Shown: one piece after another, positions 10,340-22,405 of the stretch
Layout of the letters: each line of letters opens with the position of its first letter
Numbering within the stretch: position 1 is the stretch's first letter
Assembly (NCBI GenBank): GCA_973895155.1
Contig: OZ316896.1
Location: 20,832,001 to 20,896,000, forward strand
Direction: 5' to 3'
DNA length: 64,000 nt
From: Marsupella aquatica
Taxonomy: Eukaryota > Marchantiophyta
Notes under the pieces: generated by a model
Told to the model about the DNA's origin: nothing
The model's database searches: none
The model's input: the letters and a program-made list of their open reading frames with translations, nothing else
Translations under genes and position numbers: made by a program

Positions 10340-13300
10340 TCATTCCACGACCCAACCGCAGCCAGCCTCCTCTTCTCTCCGCACCTATCCCTCCATCCAC
10401 TTCAGAAGAACTAAATCGATCCAAGCCACCCAACAATTGGGTTGGGATCCGAGTCGCAAGAAACGCGTGCGTCCTCAGCTACCCATCTATCGGTCCATCC
10501 ACTTCCGGAGAACGAAATCGATGAAAGACAAAAAAGAATCGGATTCGACTCGTTTCTCGTGCCTCCTGAGCTTCTTCAGTTCCGCAAACTCTGCCTTTGA
10601 CGATCAGCCACACAGGGACCCGTCTTCCTCCTCTCCTTCCTCACGAATTACACCACAATTGAAATCGGATGCAGTGCATCTGCCGGCGAGAGGCAACGAA
10701 TCTGTTCTCCCAAGTCTACCTGCCTTCATTCAGCGATCACTACAGTAATTGCGCTCAGTAGTAATGTCTTGTTTCGTTTCCGGAGCACTGTGGGCCATAA
10801 CTCCCCCAAAAAGAGGGTTTTAGCTCGAGTTTTGACTGGTTATTATTGCTCACTAACCCAATGTCCGTCAGTTGCACACTATTTTTTAGAGTAAGTAAGG
10901 TCCAAATGGGGTCATTGTAGAGTACAAGGAAACAGTAAAACATTCACTCTCACTAACAAACTTTTTCCTCACATGACCCTTATACCCTTATTTTTCTATA
11001 TCCAACTGCCTTGCTAACACTAACCTGGTTGGTAACATCCATTTTGGGCAAGGATAACATCCATTCCTGTTTTGACTAGCCAACTTGCTATCCTTTTGAA
11101 GTCTTAAAAACCCACTAAACATTTAAAAGGCAGCCAAAAGCAAAGAAATTTAAAACCATTACTTGCTCACTAACAACACTCTCCTCGCTATCAATTTTCC
11201 TCTTTGCTTGCCTTATACAATACCTCGGTCCAAATGTTATGGAGGATGGGGTAGTTCAACCTTGTTGCTGTGAGTGTGAATCTAGTTCACAACTATATAG
11301 AAGTGTGCAAGCTGTAGGAAGACGGGCGGGTTGGATGCAAAAATTGTCACCATAGTTAATGGTAAGGAAGCTCCACTGCTGGAATGACATTTTGCAAAGA
11401 GACTGTGAGAAAACAAGAATGAGATTTTGTATTTAAGTGTTTAGATAATGCTCTCAGGCATTTCAGATTTTTAATTTTTGGTAAAAGTAGAGGAGAAGCT
11501 ATTTTTGGGTGTGCATTTTCTCTATCAATACACTGAAGAAAAATCAATAATGGCCTTTATATGTAGACTAAAATCTGGTTTCCATGGCATTGTATGCCAT
11601 ATGCTTCAAAAAAGAAAGTTCAAGTTATCTTACTTATAAAGCACCAAGTGGAAGCTAGAGTCAGGGTGTAAACTTCTACAATGAAGCCTCTAGATTGTGA
11701 CTGTAGGGCCCCACCAAAGCATATGTGTATGTAAAGAAAGTGTACATAAACATGAATGAATGATTGTTTTTTAATTTTATTAATATATTTAAAGAATGAG
11801 AATCTTAATAATAGAGCATCAACTACAAGCTAGAGTTGGGGTCTTACTAGGCTTAGAGAGTGAAGTCTCTAGACAGTAACTCCATGGCCCATCACGTGTA
11901 TAGTAAAACTCATGACTATGATATATGTCAGATGATAATAATACATTTTTTTGTCATGATTTTTATTTATATTCAAAAAATAGACTCTATGGCCCCAACC
12001 ATAACATCTGTGCATAGAAAGGAGGACTATATGTTATGTATGATTATTAAAATGACATTTGACATGCATGATTTTTTTATCATTTCATTAACCATCAAAG
12101 AATGTGAATAGTGAATATATTTTGGTGACGTATTTATTGTCTTCCTTGCTATTCACGTTGAAAGAAAGAATGGGTAGTCGGGGCTCATTTGGAATATATT
12201 TTGTTACATTTTATTGTACTCTCCTCTACAAGAAGGTGTAGTTGGGGCTAGTGAATAACTAATATTGACCTTTGTGATTTTTTTCTCTGTAATTGTCACT
12301 GCAATATTGGAGAATTCTTTGTAATCTCAGGACAATATTGGAGGAAAATAGTCAAGATTTTGATCAACTTAATATGACTATCCTCCTTCTACTAGAATTC
12401 TCTTAGTTCTTGCATGTGTTAAAGTCTTGTTACCAAAGCATTACATGCAATACTACTCTAGTCCCTCAAAACTCAAGTCAAAACTCTCTTGTTGGGGACA
12501 TTATGGCATCTGTAAACAGGAATTTCCTATGTAACTTTAAATTAAAAAAAAATGTTTCAATTTACTATATACCTAAACTCTCCTTCGTGTATTTTTTCAT
12601 GGAAGGCTTTGGGCCATAGCCAAACTTTTTGTATAGATTTTAATTGACTCCTTTGTATTTTCATGGACGTTTATTTTTTCATTGGAGGCTATTGTCCATG
12701 ACCCCCTAAATTCTCCGTGTGAGTTTTAATTTTTTAATTTTTCAATGACTCATTGTGAGCTTTTCTGTGTACTTTCACCGAAGTTTGTATTCTCATTGAA
12801 GGCTGTGGGCCATAATACCCCTCTCCCCAGTCTTCTCAAGATTCTCTCTTTTGAATATAGATCTCCTTGTCTAGTTTTGTTTGTAATTTCAATTGAATGT
12901 TGTGGGCCATAACCAGCTCACTATTCTGGCCCATATTATCGAGCAATCTTTAGAAGCCATCACACTCTCAATTCGTCATGATCACAACGATACTAGATTG
13001 GTTGGCAAACCTTTTCCCTTCCAACTATTATAATAAGAGCATGTTCCATTAGATATCAAGGGAGATATTGAAGGCATGCAAAACTTTGCTGAAAGCACTT
13101 GACAATGCAAATTGCATGGGTCACAGGATCCCTCAATGGGGAACATTCTTTTTCTATTTTAGGCATTTTGATGCACTTTTCCTTATTTGTTATATATTTA
13201 TTTACCAGGGAGACGGATGTTTGTTTCTCTAGTTTTCCTAGTTTGGGCATTTTCATAAATTATCCTTATTTATTATTTAATTGATTTATATGTTTATCAG

Positions 13301-14355
13301 GGAGATGACCGATTGAAGCAAGAACAGTCACAACGCGCACCAACGCAAGCAAACGCGCGATAGGCACAGCTGTCGCGCACTCCAACGAAATGTGCATCCG
13401 CTGACGTTAAATCCATGTACATCTAAGGGTCTCTGTGGCTCGCGCATTTCTGGGAGAGCCATCTGACCGTAGCTAATTTGAACGTATTCCACTACAAGTG
13501 GTGTAATTTCTTTATCTCCAAGTTTGCTCGACGCTCGGTACCTTTTAAGCAAGCAGTGCCGACGAGGCCAATCGTGCCGTCAATGCAAAGTTTTTCCCAT
13601 GCGACTACCGTAGATTCCCCATAGAGCCCTCCCCCGGGCTTAACCTTTAACCTCTGAACTGCGACTACTTTCTGTGGTGCTTTGTACGTAAATTATTGTC
13701 CCTCAAGATCTGGCAGCCCTTTGGAAACCTCCGCGGTATTTAGAGCATTCCCACCCCTTGTGGTGATGGGATATAGTATTGGGGTCTATGGCAAGGTCAG
13801 GTGTGGGCGGAATCCACAAAAAAAATCTGCAGTGGACCTTCTGGTAACCATTTTATTGGCAGAGTTGCCATCCAGATAAATAAGTGCCGGATGGCAAGGG
13901 AGGCTAGTGCATCCTCAAACTCGCCAAGTGGACAGGGGCAGTGGGCTAAAACCACAAGTTCCCACATAAAGTAATCCAGGTAGCCTGTAATACTCATAGA
14001 AGGCTCAGTGGGGAAAATGCAAACAATAAGCCTCTTGCTAAACTCATCATTGGCCATGCATTTAATTAGAGCTACCAATTAGTCCGGTGACCTGTTGAGA
14101 TAAGCCTCATGGTAATTGCACATCAAAATGGGACAATATATTGTATTCTATGTCACTCCATACCATGACAGACCCAATTATTTTCTTCAAATCATTTTGT
14201 TAGGAATAGATAGTCCACTCTAAATCTGGCTGGAGGGTAGTACTGTTTTCTCTAGACAAGTGGTAGCTTTTGGCAAACCCTTTACCCCATTTCAGCTAAA
14301 ATTTGCTAGATTTTTTGGTCACATTAGCCAGTTTAACACCAAATGTAGACTGGCT
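10340..14355. other. Gene-poor AT-rich region
   Basis: Open frames are short and compositionally biased. Diverged iterations occur: a GGGCCATA-containing segment recurs around 10790, 12610, 12805 and 12905, and an AAGCTAGAGT segment recurs at 11650 and 11830. These look like old, decayed dispersed repeats. The minus-strand ORF at 13328-13552 has no recognisable motif. No gene is supported. Confidence 0.5.
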
Positions 14356-14560
14356 ACATTTGGAGATGGTGGACTGTAGAGTTGTTCCTAGCTTAGCTGG
14401 AGTCGCTACACTTAGACTGTGGTGGACTGCAATTTTCTCCTAGTTTAGTGGTGGTCCAAGATCTAGTTGACGTTAGACACAACATGGTGGACTCTAGAGT
14501 TGTTCCTAGTTACAAGGAGTCTGGGGTCTAGTTGAACTTAGACACAGTAGAGTTCTCTAT
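14356..14560. repeat. Minisatellite block 1 (GGTGGACTGTAGAGTTGTTCC family)
   Basis: Three to four degenerate units of roughly 60-65 bp repeat the sequence GGTGGACT, then GTTGTTCCTAG, then a GTCCGAG/GTC box and GTTGAACTTAGACAC. The same unit reappears at 15515-15860. Confidence 0.8.
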
Positions 14561-14994
14561 AATCCTCTATTGCCTGGTGAGTTCAGAGGGTGAAAAGGGG
14601 GTTGATTGATTACACAGGGTGCGTCCGCTTTGGAAGCATAATTAAAATCCACTACAATAAAAGACAGGGCGGAAAAAAACAACCTTCAGGGGTGACAAAG
14701 CCGTAGTCACCCTCTGAACCTTGTTGGCATCCATAGCTTCGAGCAGCACAGCAAGGTTCAGCAGCAGTCGGGTAAGGTCCAGCAACAGAGCATCATTCTT
14801 TAGCAGAGCTTTGTTCTTCTGCAAGGCGAGGGCAGGTAGCCAGCAGCATCCATTGGGACCTTGTAGTAACATTAAGGTGCAGAATAGAGGAGCAGCATCA
14901 ATCGGAGCAACAATCAGGAGGGGAGCATCAATCCGAAGGGATTCACGTTGTTGCCTTAGAATAATGTATATGTTTATGGTCCCTGCTTGTTCTG

Positions 14995-15070
14995 TAATGG
15001 AGTATTGGAGGTGATCGTATGGCCGACCCGCGGGAGTGGGAAGGCATACGGAAGCCCCAGTACTCCATTA
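14995..15070. repeat. Imperfect inverted repeat (about 28-base arms, 76-base span)
   Basis: The left arm begins TAATGGAGTATTGG and includes CGTATGGCC. The right arm reads GGCATACGGAAGCCCC followed by AGTACTCCATTA, which is its near complement. Transcribed, it would fold into a hairpin. No family is recognised. Confidence 0.55.
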
Positions 15071-15300
15071 AGGAGTAATAGGGGACCCTAAATATACGTT
15101 AAGCAGTCATATTTTATTTTGACGACCGAGATTGAAACGCACATCTACAGGTTGGTCTCGCTCGTCTATCATGCGTATTCCATCATACTCCACTATCAAG
15201 TTTGTGTTTTCCGAAAAATCTGTATCCATAAATGTCATGCATATAAATACACCCCTGATACAATCACAAATAATGAGATATAAAGCTGTATACGTGGCAA

Positions 15301-15384
15301 GCTGTGGGAAGCCAAGAGGCTTTCAAAAAACACCACGACCCTGCTGTGGGAAGCCGTGAGGCATTAAAAAAACACCACGACCCT
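15301..15384. repeat. Two-copy tandem duplication of 41-42 bp
   Basis: GCTGTGGGAAGCC begins each copy (15301 and 15342), and each ends ACACCACGACCCT. Only a few substitutions separate them. Confidence 0.85.
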
Positions 15385-15514
15385 TAACGTATTCATTTTG
15401 CTAGTGTTCACCGTGCGCTTTGACTAAGAAACCTTTTAATTGCCTACTTTTAAGGTAACTTAATTTTTAGAGTCACAAGGTGAATCGTCTGTATTTTCAT
15501 GGGCTGCATTTACG

Positions 15515-15860
15515 GATGGACTGTAAAGTTTGTTCCTAGTTTAGCACCAGTCCGGGTCTACGTGAACTTAGACACGGTTGACTGTAAAGTTAGTCCTACT
15601 TTTGTCGGACTCCGTGCGGACTGCTAACTTGTTCCTAGTTTAGCAGCAGTCCGCGGTCGAGTTGAACCTCCGACACTGTGGATTGTAGAGCATTCCCTAT
15701 TGTAGCGGCGGTCAGCAGTCGAGTTGAACCCTTAGACACGGTGGACTGTCGAGCTCTCGCTACTCTAGCGGCGGTCCGAGGTCGAGTTGAGCCTTAGACG
15801 CGGTGGGCAGTAGAGTTGTTCCTATTTTAGCGGCGGTCCGCGCTCTAGTCGGGCTGTTGG
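15515..15860. repeat. Minisatellite block 2, same family as 14356-14560
   Basis: Five or so units repeat GACACGGTGGACTGT, then GTTCCTA(G/T)TTTAGC, GGCGGTCCG and GTCGAGTTGAAC. The units are GC-richer and better preserved than in block 1. The array ends about 650 bp upstream of the PRA1 start codon. Confidence 0.85.
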
Positions 15861-16502
15861 AGGGACCCCCAAACGAGCGCTGTTCAGTCTCTGGCGGTCC
15901 GTTCTTTTTGTCGGCAGCGCCGAGCCCGAGGGTCAGAGGGCTCAACTTTAAGGATCGAGGAGGACGAGAGAAACGAGAGATAACAGAGACGACGAAAAGC
16001 AAGACGACAGTGTAGATGAGAAGCAAAACAACGAGCAAACCAACGAACGAACGAACGAGCGATGCATTTGTCTCGAGACGCGTTTTGCTCATCTTTGCTC
16101 TTCAGTCAGATCTGAGGCCGGTGAATCGTCAGTGGAGTGAAGAGGAAGGCGAGCGCCCGTACTTCAGGCTGTTTCGTGGTTTTTAATCCGCAGACGAAGA
16201 CGAAGACGAAGAAGAAGACGTCCGGTGTGGTGCGTGGAGAACAGGTCGATCGATCGGTAGGTTTACTGTACGTTGGAGTGGGTGGAGTTTGGTTCTGTGA
16301 TTTCGGACATCGAAAGAGCGGGAATAGATTGATTGATTGGGTTTCGCTGCTGAGAACAGCGGAGGAAGGTTTGATTAGATCCGCATTGTTTTGGGTGATT
16401 TAGGTTTGAAAGCGTTGTGAGCGATCGGTTGGAGATTGAGAGAAAGAGAGAGGGGAAGGCAAGGCGAGGCGGAGGAGGAGCGCCAGATCAGATCGTCTCA
16501 AA

Positions 16503-17120
16503 ATGGCAGCAGGGGCGGTGCCGGTGTCGACCTCACCGGCGGGTGTAACATCGACCGGAATAACCACAACACCCGCAGCGAGGGCGTTCTTCACCCATGT
16601 GTCGGAGGCGACGAAACTGGCCGTAGCACAGAGACGTCCATGGACGGAGATGGCAGACAAGAACTCGTTCGCCAAGCCCGAGAACTTCAGCGAAGCCCTC
16701 ACACGCGTTCGCAAAAATCTGGGCTATTTCCGGGTCAATTACCTCATCTTCCTCTTATCAGTCGTTGCCCTCAGCCTGATCACGCACATTGGCTCTTTGC
16801 TTACTCTGATCGTGATTGTGGCGGCATGGGGGTACCTCTACATGGTGAGGCGTGATCCGTTGGTCATCTGGGGGAGGACTTTCAATGAGAGAGAGATTTT
16901 GGCTCTCATGACGGTGCTGACAGTAGCAGCCTTTTTCCTCACGAACGTGGCGTCTTTGATCATATCTGCCCTTCTCCTTGGGGGAGGTCTTATTTCGGTT
17001 CATGGAGCATTTAGAGTGCCGGATGATCTGTTCTTGGACGACCAAGAAACGTCAGGAGGCTTCCTGTCGTTCTTGGGCACCGGAGGCCCACAGCCTCCTG
17101 CTGTCGTGAGCCATGTCTAA
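16503..17120 (+). CDS. PRA1: PRA1 family protein (prenylated Rab acceptor 1)
   Basis: This is an intronless gene of 205 codons with an ATG at 16503 in an AAAATGGC context. PRA1 proteins are small integral membrane proteins of the endomembrane system that bind prenylated Rab GTPases and influence their membrane delivery. Features are a Thr/Ser/Pro-rich N terminus, the conserved RRPWTEMADKNSFAKPENFSEA lead-in (about 43-65), ALTRVRKNLGYFRVNY (about 66-81), two pairs of hydrophobic segments (about 82-112 and 130-160), and between them the hydrophilic RRDPLVIWGRTFNERE loop. The order and length are those of plant PRA1 subgroups. The 5' leader before it (about 16430-16500) is purine-rich, GAGA-like. 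The subgroup letter was not assigned. Confidence 0.95.
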   Translation: MAAGAVPVSTSPAGVTSTGITTTPAARAFFTHVSEATKLAVAQRRPWTEMADKNSFAKPENFSEALTRVRKNLGYFRVNYLIFLLSVVALSLITHIGSLLTLIVIVAAWGYLYMVRRDPLVIWGRTFNEREILALMTVLTVAAFFLTNVASLIISALLLGGGLISVHGAFRVPDDLFLDDQETSGGFLSFLGTGGPQPPAVVSHV

Positions 17121-19928
17121 AGAGAGCTCTGCCTTTTCTGGAAGTTTAGGACGGACCCAGAGACTGGATGGGTACTGCTGGCTCAAAGTTCAACTTCATA
17201 TGGCTCATGACGAATGTTTATGACCCGTGTGTACAACTTTTGGTATGTTAGAACTTCTGTTGCTGAGCAGGTGACGACGATCGGCGTTGTTGGATTTCCG
17301 CTTGTCTCCGGCAGTCGCCAGCACGATTATGGCTGATGTCGGCGTCCCCTTCGGCTGAGAATGGCACTGTCAGCTCAACTACTACAAGCGATGCTACGTT
17401 GTGGACAACAGATCTCCAATCGGTGTCGATTGTCTCCAGCCGGCGATTCTCACAGGGCTAGATGAGAAGGTCTGGGTTTATATTATAGGTCTGCTGTATT
17501 TTTCGGACGTTTCTACGAGAAAGCTATAGGCTTGAAGACGGAAGTCCCAGACAATTTTTTGGTCCATGTAAGGGCTACAAATTATAGAGAGAGCCCCATG
17601 GCGCTTTCAATGTACACACTAATTCTTCAATTCCACGTTGCCTTGATATCTGAGATTTTTCCCTCCAGTGTCTTTGGACTTGGAGACCAATTCTATGAAG
17701 TTGTGCTTTTGGTGCTTCAGTGGGATTCTGGGGAACTCAATGTGTAGTTTGGTTTGCAGCCTCTCTTTGTGATGTGTGCCGAAGGAGATGTGTAGATTGG
17801 CCAGTAAACGCGCCTTTAGAAGTCTTGTCATTCCGTTAAAGCTTACGACAAGGAGCCTCTGCGGCTCTATTATCTGACTTCTCTTGTTGTGGAAGTCTTG
17901 TCCTAGTTGTTTTGACACTTGGTATGAATTTGACAGCAGACTTTCAATTTTATGATTTGGGATTTGCCCATCTAAGCGATTGATGACATCCTTGCTGACT
18001 AATCCTTGCGAGCGACAGTTTTATCATTCCGACAAGTGAATGGCCATTATTTGAAACATGCTTCATTTGCTTCCATCCACAACTCAAGGTAGCCGAGAAT
18101 CCAACGTTGCGATATTCAGGAGATCTTTCTGACAATCTGCCCTGAGATTGTCAGGTTTCTTTAGATGAGGCGAGAAGCGTTTGCCTACACTTCCCGATCT
18201 CTGCACAGATTTTGCAGGGATACAGTGGATGCTGCAATTTGCGGACGGGTAGGGCTCCCTAGCAAAAAGGCGTCATGATCTTCTCCGGTGTCAATTCCGA
18301 GTCGAAGGCAAATTTGTTCAGGAAAACAGAGGATGCTGCACTTCGCGGAAGGATGGGGCTCCCTAGCAAAGAGGCGTTCGTGATCTTCTCCGGTTTCAAT
18401 TCCGAGTTGACGGGAAATGGCATCTACCTGCTACCCATTTGCATTGGGTTCTATCCCCTCTTCTGTCTTAATGCAATGGGGTTCCTCTCATGCAGTGTGT
18501 CATGCAATTTACCCCTGTATACTTATTTGAAGCGTTCTCCCTTTCCTCATGGTCACCCCATCTTTGTTAAATTTACTGAACCATCCAATGTCTCACTCTC
18601 CTGCATTGTGTCGGACAATCATTCCTTCCCGAAAGTATTATTGCATTTTGCAGTCCCTCCGCCTTTATGCGGCAATTACCCTTCTGGTATGGGTCGTCTC
18701 CTCGGGTTCATTGCCACACCTCATGTGGTGTAGTTTTTACTTGCCTCACATATTGTCTCCTCTTACCAAGCTAAACTTAACTCCCAGGTCATGTCTAATT
18801 TGGAGCGCCAAAGCCTACGACACTCACTTGCACGGACTTCAGGTCTCAGAACTGCAGCAGTCCTTGCCCAACCTCAAATTTTTTGGGACAGGATTGATTG
18901 ATTTTTCGCGCTGAGATTCTGATGCTAGGCTTCCAGTCAGATTTAACTTCCGAATTCTGCGCTTAAGGAAATGCTTGCTCACCTGAATGGACTGACGTCG
19001 CTTGCTGTGTAAAATGCTCGACAATTTATGCAAACAACCTCCGGAATCCGAAGGCTTGTTCACCTATGTAGTAAATACGCAAATCACGAATATATCCCGA
19101 TCTGCAACTTTATGGACTTTTAAAATGATTTCAACCCGTGAAACAGTCCTAGCTAAGATTCTCTGCTTCTGACTTAGCACCCAAGTTCCAAAAAGGTCCC
19201 ATTCCCAAGCTTCTCGACGCTGAAGCGTTAAGTTTACTCACTACTCACCATTTAACATACTATTTCCAGCACAGACTCAACCGGCCAATTGAATCGACAC
19301 CATTGGGTACGGAGAGTCCCATGCATTGAATGCTTTCGACCGAGGAGGGCCCACTAATGCCTCCTCCAGCTTCGCCTTCTCCTAGCGCAAGGAACATATC
19401 TATTACATTGTAGGGTTCCCGAATATGGACGACTTGCCAAAGATAATTTGATGCCCGCAACTCACTCTCCTGCACCTAGAGCTGTCACGCCAGACTGACA
19501 TGAAAAGCTTGGAGCGAACTGGTCATGAGACGCACGTACTTGTATTCTATCCGAAATGGGTTTAGGGTATTCATAAGCATGTACACTGCTCAGATCCGCA
19601 TCATGAATCTTTTTTTACAGAAGCAAATGTGTCAATCATATAAGAAGTAATTCCCCCACTTGAAACAGTAGAGAACCCGTTCACATGATCTCATGCAGGT
19701 GCTGCATGCAATCCGCATGAAAATAATTGTAAACTCGAAAACTTTACAAAATTCATGATGAAGACCGCGATGAATTGAATTGTGGCCTGAATTATGACCG
19801 GACTTGTGACCGAAATTAAAGACTATATACACCGAACAACGCAGCTCCAAGTTGCACTCAGGGGCCATTTCATATGCAGAAATCTACAACGTAATCCATT
19901 TATTTCAATATATTACAGACAACATTTT
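17121..19928. other. Intergenic region between PRA1 and LIP1
   Basis: It holds the 3' regions of the two convergent genes and no gene I can support. A roughly 90-bp imperfect direct repeat lies at 18224-18420: both copies contain GGGCTCCCTAGCAAA and TGATCTTCTCCGGT. The 152-codon open frame at 18275 runs through this repeat and has no recognisable motif. Confidence 0.55.
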
Positions 19929-22405
19929 TTAAGGCGAAGTCAGCACCTCTCTAACATCCTTCTGCCTGTCAGTTTGTATCATATTTTTAATGAAGTATTC
20001 CCCAGCCTTGTATGATGATCTGACCATTGGCCCCGACGCAACATATCGAAAACCCTGCAAGAAAAACCTTCGGTTAGGAAATCATGGCTTATAGGATCAT
20101 CAAAAGGATAGGATAGGTTTCACACCCGCAAGTCAGGATAACCATAGGTCTGCACTGACTAAAAAGATCAACATAGCAGTGGTGCGAATATGAAGGAAAA
20201 TGGACAAAAACCAAAATACAGGCAAGACAGTCGAGTTTCTTTCATCACCATTGGCCAAGAAAGGAACAAACTAACTAATGCGCGTAACCTATTTACCACC
20301 TCTGCTGAATGCAGAAAGTAAAGACACTCTGCATACAAGGACCACTGAAAAAAGTGGAAGTCATGCGCTTCTACAGCTTATACACGCAGGGCTACATAAG
20401 GTTGAAATTTGGAGAGGGGAGCACAAAGAGTACCACATACCAAGTGTTCGCCATATTCTCTATATTTGTCAAATGCTTCAGGAGTGACAAACTCAGACAC
20501 CGGCATATGCTTTTTGGTTGGACGCATGTACTGGCCAAAGGTGATCACATCAACACCAGCTGCCCGCACTTTTTCCATTGTTCTGAGAACCTGAGATGGT
20601 GTTTCTCCGCAGCCCAGCATAACAGAAGTTTTTGTCAATGTGCCTGCAGGAGCCATAGACTTGGCCAGTTTCAACACCTCCACAGATTGCTTGAAGTTGG
20701 CTCGATGATCCCGCACAGAACTCTGAAGCTCTTCCACTGTTTCAATGTTGTGTGCAAACACGTCCAACCCTGACGTGGCCACTCGTTCTACACACTCCGG
20801 GTCACCACGAAAATCTGGTACTGGATTGCAAAACAAGGCGATGGACTCAGTTCAAATGCCGGAAAATGAAAACAGAAGGCATCCGTCAGGTCAGCTACAG
20901 AGCTCTTGGATTCAAATCGAGCTCGCCAAGTTGAAAGACAACATGACTATCCCGGTGCAACCTGATCTTGGACCTCGAACGGTGTGACTACTTTTCACCG
21001 GTGGTGTTCATTTGTCACTCATTAGCTCACTCGGAGTGGATTTGGCATCAGTGCTATTGACATCTAGTCACAATCACGTCATCATCTTTGAACTTTTTTC
21101 TTATCCGTCTCAAGCAGACATGTCAACGATCTCTTTATGCCTTACCAAGAGCCTCCACGAGCATAGAGGGTTTGCGCAACTTCAAAAGCCTCACGGTCTC
21201 AGCAAAATGATTGCTTCCCTGGTCTGGAAGATCATCTCTGTCCACGCTGGTGAGAACCACATAGTCCAATCCCCACGCCACTATCGCCTCCGAGACATTT
21301 TCTGGCTCCTTGGGATCTGGAGGTGGCGGAGCGCGAGAGGTCTTGACTGCACAAAACCTGTGGCAAAAAAAAAAAAGAGTTACTATGGTGAAAACTCCAC
21401 CCGCTCCACAAGCAGGCCATTGAGCAGAAATTCGTTCCAAAACTTTCAGTAGCATCTGGCGGAAATGTCGAAGACAACAATGTATGCATGGAAAAACAAT
21501 ACCACCTTGACAACTGCTCTACGAGACTCTTCTCAAATGAAGGATGTGGACGAGTGAATGAATGAATGAATTCCATTGCACTAAGGACCAGGCTGTTGAT
21601 CTAATATACGTCCGCGGAGGCGAACATATCTTTCTTTTCCTTATGCTTTCCAACTATTAATGCTCATCAATGACATTCTTTGAGCAACAGGCACCACGGG
21701 ACCAAACCTAGCATCCACATCAGGACCAATTGGCAAGATGACAGAACGCCCTCCTCTGAAAAAGTCCAGTATTGTGACGAACAGGCATTTGATCTAATTG
21801 AGATGGAGATTTTTAAATGGATTGATGTGGATTCTCTGAATAGGCGGCTGAATCGCTGTGAGCAGAACCAACCTACAACCTCAAGTCCAAACAAACAATT
21901 GAAGAGATTTCAAGTAAAGATTGAAGGATAGCTGCCTTAGCCCCCCAGTTTGTGACTGTTGTCAACAAGAGAACGTGAGTAGAACCCACCTACAACCTCG
22001 TGTACAAGTGTCGCCAAGTATCATAATAGTCGCCGTGGCCGTCCCTGTCTCTCCTCCACTCCAACACTCACCAATATTGGGGCATTTCGCCTCCTCACAC
22101 ACCGTGTTCAGCTTCAGACCCCTCAAATCGTTTTTGATGGTGGTGTATTTGTCCCCTCCAGGAATGACTCTCTTCATCCAATCAGGCTTCGGCCTGCGAG
22201 CCTTTTTTGTTCCAACTTCGACGGAATAATCAGACGCATCAAATGCCTGCAGGAAGTCCTTCAACGTCGGCTCCTCGCTGCTCAGCTTCTCTTGTAACGC
22301 AGCCAACTGTGGGCGACTTGTGCTGCCGGATTGCGACGAGACCAGTCTCGCAAATTTGCTGAGTTCCACGCCGCGGCGGACCAGGGGAGCCAGAAGGGGC
22401 TGCAT
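19929..22405 (-). CDS. LIP1: Lipoyl synthase, mitochondrial type (radical SAM)
   Basis: There are four exons: 22405-21990, 21357-21146, 20820-20441 and 20054-19929. All have GT donors and AG acceptors, all junctions keep frame, and together they give 377 residues plus TAA. Lipoyl synthase inserts two sulfurs into protein-bound octanoyl groups. The auxiliary [4Fe-4S] cluster motif [14 protein letters not shown] (about 100-113) and the radical-SAM CTRGCRFC motif (about 137-144, split by intron 1) are intact. So are [29 protein letters not shown] and the C-terminal [19 protein letters not shown], which carries the conserved RSSY serine. The N terminus ([12 protein letters not shown], Ser/Arg-rich) fits a mitochondrial presequence. 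An in-frame GTG lies 18 bases upstream, but the ATG at 22405 is preferred. The partner transferase LIP2 is at 4868-5551. Confidence 0.97.

Larger units (their letters stand above)
7420..10340 (-). repeat. Parental copy of the segmental duplication carrying the intact SAP gene
   Basis: Collinear with 3100-4750 as described there. It contains both exons, a 1029-base intron, the 3' flank and the 5' leader region of the SAP gene. The block about 8900-9760 (intron) and the AN1-coding part of exon 2 have no counterpart in the shorter copy. Confidence 0.85.

Noticed and set aside
10019-10748. Plus-strand Ser/Leu-rich ORFs
   Set aside because: They arise from the CTT microsatellite and leader region of the SAP gene on the opposite strand.
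15760-16092. 110-codon minus-strand ORF with a hydrophobic stretch
   Set aside because: It overlaps the minisatellite and the PRA1 leader, with biased composition; no family resemblance.
18275-18733. 152-codon plus-strand ORF
   Set aside because: It spans a direct repeat, and no conserved domain or splice context was found.
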